Shown one piece after another: positions 35,862 through 43,214 of a stretch of DNA of 64,000 bases; within the stretch, counting starts at the first letter, position 1, and each line of letters starts with the position of its first letter. The notes beneath the pieces were generated by a model. It saw nothing but the letters and a program-made list of their open reading frames with translations. It made no database searches and was not told where the DNA came from. Source of the DNA: Formosa sp030427735. GTDB taxonomy: Bacteria > Bacteroidota > Bacteroidia > Flavobacteriales > Flavobacteriaceae. Both the position numbers and the translations under genes were made by a program. The stretch covers positions 496,001 through 560,000 of the forward strand of contig NZ_CP195158.1 in assembly GCF_051200825.1 (NCBI RefSeq), in the 5' to 3' direction.

Positions 35862-35881
35862 TCATTTTTTTGCAGTTTTAA

Positions 35882-35913
35882 TTTGCGTATATCATATGCA
35901 TCTTATACATTTG
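35882..35913 (+). promoter_or_regulatory. predicted cysH promoter
   Basis: TTTG at 35882-35885, a 20-nt spacer and a perfect TAnnTTTG box (TACATTTG, 35906-35913). Transcription would start near 35920. This decides the cysH start, because upstream in-frame codons lie inside the promoter. Confidence 0.65.
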
Positions 35914-35972
35914 TATTAAAATCTACTAATCCGATAGGAATAACGGATGTAGTATTAAAAAACAAACAGCTT

Positions 35973-36599
35973 ATGTTAGGTAAAACGATAGACATCTCTT
36001 ATTGGAATGAGCAATTGCGAGATAAAACCCCAGACGAAATTATAGACTGGGCCTTGACGTTAACAGATAAGAGAATTGTTACCACAAGTTTTGGTGTGTA
36101 TAGCGCAGTGCTTTTAAGCACTTTTGCAAGAAAAGATAAAGATATATATGTGGTATGGTGCGATACGTTGTTTAATACACCAGAAACGTATCAGCACGCT
36201 AGTCGTTTAATAGAAGAGTATCAATTAAATATAAAAAAATACGAACCACTTAAAAGTAAAGCTGAAATAGATGCCACTTTGGGTATTCCAGAGGTGAATT
36301 CACCTAAACACGAAGCGTTTACAGAAGTGGTAAAGTTAGAGCCTTTTAGGAGAGCTTTGGCAGAAGAGCAACCAGAACTTTGGTTTACAAATATAAGAGT
36401 AAGACAAACCGAGTACCGAAAGTCTAAAGATATTTTAAGCTTAAGTAAAGAGGGAATTTTAAAAGTAAGTCCGTTTTATTATTGGTCAGACGAAGATTTA
36501 GATGCTTATGTGTTAGAGCACAAACTTCCTAAAAATCAATTTTATTTCGATCCTACAAAAGCGTTACAAAACAGAGAGTGTGGTATACACTTTCAATAA
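35973..36599 (+). CDS. cysH: phosphoadenosine phosphosulfate reductase
   Basis: Reduces activated sulfate (PAPS or APS) to sulfite. The 208 residues contain the PP-loop-like TTSFGVYSAVLL and the catalytic Cys203 in ECGIH near the C-terminus. The paired CC...CxxC cysteines of Fe-S APS reductases are absent, which favours PAPS as substrate. The start at 35973 is chosen because the longer frame (TTG at 35883) begins inside the promoter. No cysDNC genes are nearby. Confidence 0.92.
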   Translation: MLGKTIDISYWNEQLRDKTPDEIIDWALTLTDKRIVTTSFGVYSAVLLSTFARKDKDIYVVWCDTLFNTPETYQHASRLIEEYQLNIKKYEPLKSKAEIDATLGIPEVNSPKHEAFTEVVKLEPFRRALAEEQPELWFTNIRVRQTEYRKSKDILSLSKEGILKVSPFYYWSDEDLDAYVLEHKLPKNQFYFDPTKALQNRECGIHFQ

Positions 36600-36612
36600 A
36601 TGAAGAAGCATC

Positions 36613-38718
36613 ATGCAAAGTTTTAGAACAGAAATAGAAAACCCAATTGTCGAGAAAGATATAATCGAATTAGAAAAGAAAATTCGATTATTTAAAGAAG
36701 GGCGTATAGCCGATGAGGGATTTAGAAGTTTGCGATTAGCGCGCGGAATTTATGGACAACGCCAACAAGGTGTGCAAATGATTCGTATAAAATTACCTTA
36801 CGGAAAAGTAACTTCTAAACAACTGTTAAGAATATCGGATGTTTCAGACGAGTATTCAACAGGAAGGTTGCACATTACCACACGCCAAGACATACAAATT
36901 CACTATGTAAGCTTAGACGATACACCAGAATTATGGGCGAAATTAGAGCAAGACGATATCACCTTGCGCGAAGCCTGTGGTAATACTGTTAGAAATGTTA
37001 CTGCAAGCGAAACAGCGGGAATCGATGTTAACGAACCTTTTGATGTAACGCCTTATGCACATGCGGCTTTCGAATTCTTTTTAAGAAACCCAATTTGTCA
37101 AGAAATGGGGCGAAAGTTTAAAATGTCGTTTTCGTCTTCAGATGCCGATACGGCCTTAAGTTACATTCACGATTTAGGATTCATTCCAAAAATTAAAGAT
37201 GGCGAGCGTGGTTTTAAAGTGATGTTGGGAGGCGGATTAGGATCGCAACCAAGAAATGCAGATATTATTTATGAATTTTTGCCAACCTATAAAATCATTC
37301 CTTTAATAGAAAGTGTATTGCGTATTTTCGATCGTCACGGCGAGCGTGCTAGACGTATGAAAGCACGTATGAAGTTCTTAATAAAAGATGAAGGCTTAGA
37401 TAAGTTTTTAGAATTGGTAGAAGCCGAACAAAAAGCTTTGGCGCATCAGGAATATCATATTCCTGTTCAGGAGGAAACCATAAAAGTGTCGCAGGCTGAA
37501 GTACCTCAAGTAACTATAGACGATGAAAATGCTTACAAAAGCTGGAGAGCTTTAAATGTGATTCCGCAAAAGCAAGACGGTTTATATGCTGTGGGAATAA
37601 AAGTGAAATTAGGCGATTTTTATACTGATAAAGCCAGAAAATTAGCCGCCTTAATTCGCGATTATGCAGCCGATGAATTACGCTTTTCTCTAAGACAGAA
37701 CATATTAATTCGTCACGTACGAGAAGATTTGTTGCCATATTTTTATCAAGAATTAAAAGCTCTAGATTTCGTAGATGCTGGTTACAATGCTACAACAGAT
37801 ATTACAGCATGTCCAGGAACAGATACTTGTAATTTAGGTATTGCAAGTAGTACAGGGATGGCCGATGCTCTAGAAGAGGTGTTGTACAAAGAATATCCGC
37901 AATACATCAATAATCAGGATATCGCAATCAAAATTAGCGGTTGTATGAATGCCTGTGGGCAACACAATATGGCTCACATTGGTTTTCAAGGTATGTCTAT
38001 CAGAACTAAAGATAAACTAGTTGCGCCAGCCGTACAAGTGTTGTTAGGAGGTGGTGTTTTAGGAAATGGAGAAGGCCGTTTTGCCGATAAGGTTATTAAA
38101 TTGCCATCTAAACGTGGGCCACAAGCTTTACGTCTTATTTTAGACGATTTTGAAGCTAATGCTAATCCAGGCGAATCGTTTTTAGATTATTACGATCGCC
38201 AAGATGGTCAGAAATATTTTTACAACTTTTTGGTAAGCCTTTCGGATACCGATAACTTACAACCAAACGATTTTATAGATTGGGGGAATACCGACGAGTA
38301 CAAACAAGAAGTAGGTGTAGGAGAGTGTGCTGGAGTTGTTATAGATTTAGTAGCGACGTTACTTTTAGAAGCGAAAGAAAAAGTAGATAAAGCTGATGAG
38401 GCTTTTGAAGCAGGTCGTTTTGCCGATGCTATTTACTATGCTTATACTGGGCAAGTAAATGCAGCTAAAGCCTTACTGCTTTCTGAAGATAAGAAAACCA
38501 ATTCGCAAGCAAATATTATCAATTTGTTTGATGAAACTTTTATAGAAACCAATAAAATAGAATTACCAACTAACGTTCGTTTTTCAGACTTCATTTACGA
38601 AATCAATAAAAACGAACCAAATCAAGAATTTGCAACCACATATATTAGTCAAACCAAAGCTTTTTTCAATACCATTGAAGTTTTTAGATCACGCGAATTA
38701 GTCTATGCAAACAACTAA
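36613..38718 (+). CDS. siroheme nitrite/sulfite reductase
   Basis: A 701-residue hemoprotein, probably the assimilatory sulfite reductase given cysH 13 bp upstream. The siroheme/4Fe-4S ligands are CPGTDTC (C-x5-C) and GCMNAC (C-x3-C) in the second half. Two ferredoxin-like half domains and two NiR/SiR repeats are present. A C-terminal extension of about 130 residues beyond the catalytic core looks helical. Sulfite rather than nitrite is inferred from context. Confidence 0.92.
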   Translation: MQSFRTEIENPIVEKDIIELEKKIRLFKEGRIADEGFRSLRLARGIYGQRQQGVQMIRIKLPYGKVTSKQLLRISDVSDEYSTGRLHITTRQDIQIHYVSLDDTPELWAKLEQDDITLREACGNTVRNVTASETAGIDVNEPFDVTPYAHAAFEFFLRNPICQEMGRKFKMSFSSSDADTALSYIHDLGFIPKIKDGERGFKVMLGGGLGSQPRNADIIYEFLPTYKIIPLIESVLRIFDRHGERARRMKARMKFLIKDEGLDKFLELVEAEQKALAHQEYHIPVQEETIKVSQAEVPQVTIDDENAYKSWRALNVIPQKQDGLYAVGIKVKLGDFYTDKARKLAALIRDYAADELRFSLRQNILIRHVREDLLPYFYQELKALDFVDAGYNATTDITACPGTDTCNLGIASSTGMADALEEVLYKEYPQYINNQDIAIKISGCMNACGQHNMAHIGFQGMSIRTKDKLVAPAVQVLLGGGVLGNGEGRFADKVIKLPSKRGPQALRLILDDFEANANPGESFLDYYDRQDGQKYFYNFLVSLSDTDNLQPNDFIDWGNTDEYKQEVGVGECAGVVIDLVATLLLEAKEKVDKADEAFEAGRFADAIYYAYTGQVNAAKALLLSEDKKTNSQANIINLFDETFIETNKIELPTNVRFSDFIYEINKNEPNQEFATTYISQTKAFFNTIEVFRSRELVYANN

Positions 38719-38938
38719 CAACATACCGGACTTTTCGGTAATAAGTGACAGATTATTAGGGGAAAAAAGATCACTTATTAATGTTGACTTACATTTATAC
38801 GTTTCACCTTCTTCAGAAACGATTTTTGTTAGGAAACGCAATGGGGATAGCACGGCAATAATGCCTAAACAATTAACCAAGTTTATGGTAGCTCGTGCAA
38901 AGGCTTTGGTCTTGTGGTTGGTTTTTAAACGCAAGTAA
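38705..38938 (+). CDS. hypothetical small protein
   Basis: A 77-codon frame that overlaps the end of the sulfite reductase by 14 bp. It has codon use like its neighbours and a basic C-terminus (AKALVLWLVFKRK). No family is recognised. Its position, where siroheme genes (cobA, precorrin-2 dehydrogenase) often lie in relatives, is suggestive but the sequence does not resemble them. It may not be a real gene. Confidence 0.35.
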   Translation: MQTTNNIPDFSVISDRLLGEKRSLINVDLHLYVSPSSETIFVRKRNGDSTAIMPKQLTKFMVARAKALVLWLVFKRK

Positions 38939-39008
38939 GCAAAACAGGGTAGTAACCCAACAAAAAATAAACTATTAATGCCGCTTTTATAGCAAAATCG
39001 AATTAAAA

Positions 39009-40058
39009 ATGATAAAGACAGATATACTAATAATTGGAGCAGGACCAACAGGATTATTCACCGTTTTTGAAGCAGGATTATTAAAACTAAAATGTCATTT
39101 AATTGATGCTTTACCACAACCTGGAGGACAATGTTCAGAATTGTATCCTAAAAAACCAATTTACGATATTCCAGGATTTCCAGAAGTGTTGGCTGGCGAT
39201 TTAACCAAGAATTTGTTGGAACAAGGTAAGCAATTCGAACCTGGTTTTACTTTAGGCGAACGTGCAGAAACTATCGATAAGCAAGAAGATGGTTCGTTTA
39301 TAGTAACGACCAATAAAGGGACGAAGCACCAAGCGCCAGTAGTGGCTATTGCAGGTGGTTTAGGATCTTTCGAGCCTAGAAAACCATTAATTGACGGCAT
39401 TGAAAATTACGAAGATCACGGTGTAGACTATTTTGTGAAAGATCCAGAAAAATACAGAGGGAAGCGCGTAGTGATTTCTGGAGGTGGTGATTCTGCTTTA
39501 GATTGGAGTATTTTCTTGGCCGATGTTGCTTCAGAAGTAACCTTAATTCACAGACGAAATGAATTCCGTGGTGCTTTAGATTCTGTTGAAAAAGTTCAAG
39601 AATTAAAATTATTAGGTAAAATCAATTTAATTACGCCAGCAGAGGTTACGGCTGTACACGGTAACGGTAAAATCGAGGCCATAACAGTTACCAAAGATGG
39701 TGAAGATACTCAAATTGAAACCGATCATTTTATTCCGTTATTTGGGCTGTCGCCTAAATTGGGGCCTATTGGAAACTGGGGATTGGAAATCGAAAAAAAT
39801 GCAATAAAAGTAGACACTGTAGATTATCAAACCAACATTCCAGGAATATTCGCCATCGGAGATGTAAATACCTACGAGGGGAAATTAAAACTGATACTTT
39901 GTGGATTCCACGAAGCAACTTTAATGTGTCAGTCAGCTTATAAAATTATCAATCCGGGTAAAAAATACGTGCTTAAGTATACTACGGTAAGTGGTATCGA
40001 TGGTTTTGATGGTTCGCGTAAAGAAGCGCCAAAAGCGGTTGTGCAGGCTATTGTATAA
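39009..40058 (+). CDS. ferredoxin-NADP reductase, thioredoxin-reductase-like
   Basis: A 349-residue FAD/NAD(P)H flavoprotein with GAGPTG (residues 10-15) for FAD and GGGDSALD for NADPH. There is no CxxC redox pair of true thioredoxin reductases; this pattern is that of YumC-type ferredoxin-NADP reductases. Directly after sulfite reductase, it probably reduces the ferredoxin that feeds it. Confidence 0.88.
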   Translation: MIKTDILIIGAGPTGLFTVFEAGLLKLKCHLIDALPQPGGQCSELYPKKPIYDIPGFPEVLAGDLTKNLLEQGKQFEPGFTLGERAETIDKQEDGSFIVTTNKGTKHQAPVVAIAGGLGSFEPRKPLIDGIENYEDHGVDYFVKDPEKYRGKRVVISGGGDSALDWSIFLADVASEVTLIHRRNEFRGALDSVEKVQELKLLGKINLITPAEVTAVHGNGKIEAITVTKDGEDTQIETDHFIPLFGLSPKLGPIGNWGLEIEKNAIKVDTVDYQTNIPGIFAIGDVNTYEGKLKLILCGFHEATLMCQSAYKIINPGKKYVLKYTTVSGIDGFDGSRKEAPKAVVQAIV

Positions 40059-40144
40059 ATTTGGTTTTTTATTACATTGTTAGTTAAATACTGTGTAAAT
40101 TCGTAGAGGTTAATGCGACTGTTATAAAACCAAAAGTTGAAATT

Positions 40145-40909
40145 ATGGCCGAAAATTCAAAACTACAAGATAAGTTAGTTTCAAAAATATACAATGTTCG
40201 TATAAAGGATACCATAGAGCGATTTACTAAAAATTTGTATTACGTGTTGTTTGATGACGAGCCAGCCTCCGAATTACAACATTTAGAAACCTTATTTTTA
40301 GATATGGCTACCAAATTAGAAATTGCAAATGCGTTTCAAATCTGGGAAACATTTAAATTTCAATTACCAAGTATCAGACGTCGATTAGATTTGGATGCAA
40401 TAGCTATAGAGCAACATGATCCTGCGGCCAAAAGTTTAGAAGAAGTGTACTTGGCTTATCCTGGATTTTACGCCATTGCCATTTACCGTTTAAGTCATGA
40501 GTTATTTCAGTTAAACGTTCCAATTATCCCACGTATGATGAGCGAATATGCGCACGGTATTACAGGAACCGACATCCATCCAGGTGCAGAAATAGGAGAT
40601 TCCTTTTTTATAGATCATGCTACTGGTATTGTAATTGGCGAAACATCGGTGATTAAAAACAATGTGAAAATTTATCAAGGAGTAACGCTTGGTGGGGTAC
40701 AGGTGAAAAAAAGTTTGTCTTTTACTAAACGGCATCCAACAATCGAAAATAATGTTATTATCTATGCGAATGCCACTATTTTAGGAGGCGATGTGGTAAT
40801 TGGTGCCAATTCTATTATTGGAGCCAATGTTTGTGTAACTATATCTGTTCCTGAAAATTCTATTTTAACATATCAAAAGGAATTTAAAATTAGATCTCGT
40901 AATGATTAA
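40145..40909 (+). CDS. cysE: serine O-acetyltransferase
   Basis: Acetylates serine for cysteine synthesis. The C-terminal left-handed beta-helix with hexapeptide repeats (DIHPGAEIGDSFFIDHATGI, about residues 140-159) and catalytic histidines are clear. At 254 residues it has the full N-terminal helical domain. The 3' end overlaps cysM by 8 bp, so the two cysteine-synthase partners are coupled. A weak promoter-like TAAATTCG lies near 40096. Confidence 0.94.
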   Translation: MAENSKLQDKLVSKIYNVRIKDTIERFTKNLYYVLFDDEPASELQHLETLFLDMATKLEIANAFQIWETFKFQLPSIRRRLDLDAIAIEQHDPAAKSLEEVYLAYPGFYAIAIYRLSHELFQLNVPIIPRMMSEYAHGITGTDIHPGAEIGDSFFIDHATGIVIGETSVIKNNVKIYQGVTLGGVQVKKSLSFTKRHPTIENNVIIYANATILGGDVVIGANSIIGANVCVTISVPENSILTYQKEFKIRSRND

Positions 40910-41792
40910 ATCCCAATCAATTTTAGATCAAATAGGCAACACGCCCTTAGTAGAGGTTAAGCATTTGCACAACAATCCGAAGGTGCGATTGTTCTTAAAA
41001 TTAGAAGGTAACAATCCTGGAGGAAGTGTAAAAGATCGCCCGGCTTTTAATATGATTAATGAAGCGCTTAAACGTGGCGATATTAAAAAAGGAGACACTT
41101 TAGTTGAAGCAACTAGCGGTAATACAGGAATTGCTTTGGCGCTTATAGCACAATTATTAGAGCTGAAAATGGTACTCATTATGCCAGAGAATTCAACCGA
41201 AGAGCGTATAAAAACCATGCGGGCTTTTGGTGCCGAACTTATTTTAACGCCAGCAGAAGTAGGTATAGAAGGTGCTCGCGATTTGGCAATAAAACTTCAT
41301 GAGGAAAAAGGGTATTTCATTCTCAATCAGTTTTCCAATCCAGACAATTGGAAAGCCCATTATAAAACCACAGGGCCCGAAATTTGGGAGGCGACCAATG
41401 GCGAAATCACGCATTTTGTATCGGCTATGGGGACTACAGGAACCATTATGGGGGTATCTACCTTTTTAAAAGAAAAAAATAAAAATATCACTATTGTTGG
41501 TGCACAACCAACAGACGACGCCAAAATTCCAGGAATTCGTAAATGGCCCGAAGCTTATTTACCAGAGATTTTCGATAAATCGAAAGTCGATCAAGTTGTC
41601 GAGGTCAGTGAAGTCGATGCCAAACTTACTACTCAACGTTTAGCAAAACAAGAAGGTGTTTTTGGCGGAATGAGTAGTGGCGGTGCCGTAGCGAGTGCCT
41701 TAAAAATTATAGAAACTTTAGAAGAAGGTGTTGTTGTTGCAATAATTTGCGATCGTGGCGATAGGTATTTGTCATCTACTTTGTTCGAGTAA
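40902..41792 (+). CDS. cysM: cysteine synthase B
   Basis: PLP enzyme that makes cysteine from O-acetylserine and sulfide. The PLP lysine lies in GGSVKDRPAFNMI (about residue 43), where Arg-Pro after KDR favours CysM over CysK. EATSGNTGIALA and the GTTGTIMG phosphate loop are present. The 296 residues fit the family. Confidence 0.94.
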   Translation: MIKSQSILDQIGNTPLVEVKHLHNNPKVRLFLKLEGNNPGGSVKDRPAFNMINEALKRGDIKKGDTLVEATSGNTGIALALIAQLLELKMVLIMPENSTEERIKTMRAFGAELILTPAEVGIEGARDLAIKLHEEKGYFILNQFSNPDNWKAHYKTTGPEIWEATNGEITHFVSAMGTTGTIMGVSTFLKEKNKNITIVGAQPTDDAKIPGIRKWPEAYLPEIFDKSKVDQVVEVSEVDAKLTTQRLAKQEGVFGGMSSGGAVASALKIIETLEEGVVVAIICDRGDRYLSSTLFE

Positions 41793-41872
41793 AATAATAA
41801 TTGATGGTAAAATGAGGTAATTATAAAATTATTACTTTAATTTGCATCTTAGTTCATAATCATATTGATTTC

Positions 41873-41987
41873 GTTATCACGAAAGGCAGAGGGAATAGAC
41901 CCGGTGAAGCCTTAGCAACCCTTTACCACATTTAAAGAAGGTGCTACATTCTACTCTATGAAAACCATATTCAAAGGGGCAGATAAC
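41873..41987 (+). ncRNA. SAM-I (S-box) riboswitch, copy 2
   Basis: GTTATC (41873-41878) closes with GATAAC (41982-41987). The core repeats that of the copy at 29287: GAGGGA...GACCC, GAAGCCTTAGCAACC and AAGGTGCTACATTC. It lies 53 nt before the homocysteine methyltransferase gene and should lower methionine synthase and metF expression when S-adenosylmethionine is plentiful. No strong terminator was seen after it. Confidence 0.93.
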
Positions 41988-42040
41988 CCAAGAAATATTT
42001 CCTTTCTTTCCTGATGACATATTGATAATAAACATCAAAC

Positions 42041-43039
42041 ATGTCTAACATACAACAAGCTTTGCAGGAACGCATTTTAGTACTCGATGGTGCTATGGGT
42101 ACCATGTTGCAGCGTTATAAATTCACCGAAGCAGATTTTCGAGGTGAACGATTTAAAGATTTTCCAATCCCATTACAAGGCAATAACGACTTATTGTCCA
42201 TAACCCAGCCCCAAGCTATAAAAGAGGTGCACGCCAAATATTTTGAAGCTGGTGCCGATATCGTGGAAACCAATACCTTTTCGGGAACAACCATTGCTAT
42301 GGCCGATTACCAAATGGAAGATTTGGTGTATGAACTGAATTACGAATCGGCTAAAATAGCCAAGGAAGTTGCCGACGAATTCACAGCAAAGGAACCACAC
42401 AAACCGCGTTTTGTTGCAGGGTCTATAGGACCAACAAACCGTACGGCAAGCATGTCTCCCGATGTAAACGATCCGGGGTATCGAGCCGTAACGTTTGATG
42501 AATTACGTATCGCATACAAACAACAAGTAGAAGCCTTATTAGATGGTGGTGCCGATTTATTGTTGGTAGAAACGGTATTCGATACTTTAAATGCCAAAGC
42601 GGCTTTATTTGCGATCGAAGAAGTAAAGGATGAACGGAATATTGATGTGCCAATCATGTTAAGCGGTACGATTACCGACGCTTCAGGTAGAACACTTTCA
42701 GGGCAAACAGCCGAAGCTTTTTTAATTTCGGTATCGCATATTCCGTTATTGTCGATTGGCTTTAACTGTGCTTTAGGGGCAAATTTATTGCAGCCTCATT
42801 TAGAAGCAATTGCCAATAAAACAGATTTCGCTATTTCGGCACATCCTAATGCTGGATTGCCAAATGCTTTTGGAGAATACGATGAAACTCCAGAGGAAAT
42901 GGGTGAGCAAATTGAGGAATATCTCAAGAAAAATTTAATCAATATCATTGGAGGCTGCTGCGGAACCACACCAGAGCATATTAAAGTGATTGCGGATATA
43001 GCAGCGAAGTACGAGCCAAGGCGAGCAGTTAGTTGTTAG
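42041..43039 (+). CDS. metH: homocysteine S-methyltransferase module of methionine synthase
   Basis: The N-terminal, zinc and homocysteine-binding part of MetH as a separate 332-residue protein. DGAMGTMLQ at the N-terminus and the zinc ligands in FNCALG and GGCCGTT are visible. The remaining modules are encoded by the next gene. Split metH is common in flavobacteria (from memory). It is the first gene behind the SAM riboswitch. Confidence 0.94.
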   Translation: MSNIQQALQERILVLDGAMGTMLQRYKFTEADFRGERFKDFPIPLQGNNDLLSITQPQAIKEVHAKYFEAGADIVETNTFSGTTIAMADYQMEDLVYELNYESAKIAKEVADEFTAKEPHKPRFVAGSIGPTNRTASMSPDVNDPGYRAVTFDELRIAYKQQVEALLDGGADLLLVETVFDTLNAKAALFAIEEVKDERNIDVPIMLSGTITDASGRTLSGQTAEAFLISVSHIPLLSIGFNCALGANLLQPHLEAIANKTDFAISAHPNAGLPNAFGEYDETPEEMGEQIEEYLKKNLINIIGGCCGTTPEHIKVIADIAAKYEPRRAVSC

Positions 43040-43049
43040 TCGTAGGTAA

Positions 43050-43082
43050 AGACCCTTTAGGTTTTTAAAACCTGAAGGGTCT
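43050..43082. repeat. palindromic intergenic repeat
   Basis: AGACCCTTTAGGTTTT and AAAACCTGAAGGGTCT form 16-bp arms with one G-T pair around a single central T. Nearly identical palindromes are, from memory, scattered through flavobacterial genomes. No T-run follows, so it is better seen as a REP-like repeat than as a terminator. Confidence 0.6.
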
Positions 43083-43104
43083 GAGAAGACGTAAGAATAC
43101 AATC

Positions 43105-43212
43105 AATGATCTGAATTTTATAGAGAAAGAAAAATTAAATACGATATTATCTCAAATAGAAACTTGTAAAAAGTTACTCAACGGATTTATTAACTATTAC
43201 AAGAAACATTAG
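43105..43212 (+). pseudogene. remnant of a four-helix-bundle protein gene
   Basis: An open frame ending at the TAG at 43210-43212 encodes a C-terminal fragment containing NFIEKEKLNTILSQIE, then KKLLNGFINYYKK. This matches the usual C-terminal helix of the small four-helix-bundle (23S rRNA intervening-sequence) proteins. There is no upstream part of the gene; it runs into the palindrome at 43050-43082. It is probably a decayed insertion between the two methionine synthase genes. Confidence 0.6.
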
Positions 43213-43214
43213 TT

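Noticed and set aside
35883..35972. TTG start for cysH 30 codons upstream
   Set aside because: This stretch holds a near-perfect promoter (TTTG-N20-TACATTTG), so it cannot be in the mRNA; the 208-residue form matches the family.
38698..39048. 116-codon minus-strand frame opposite the gap after sulfite reductase
   Set aside because: Antisense to a plausible plus-strand frame and to the ends of two real genes; it has no recognisable domain and no promoter was seen.
43050..43082. Terminator after the homocysteine methyltransferase gene
   Set aside because: The palindrome has no T-run, and the second half of methionine synthase follows, so a REP-like repeat is more likely.
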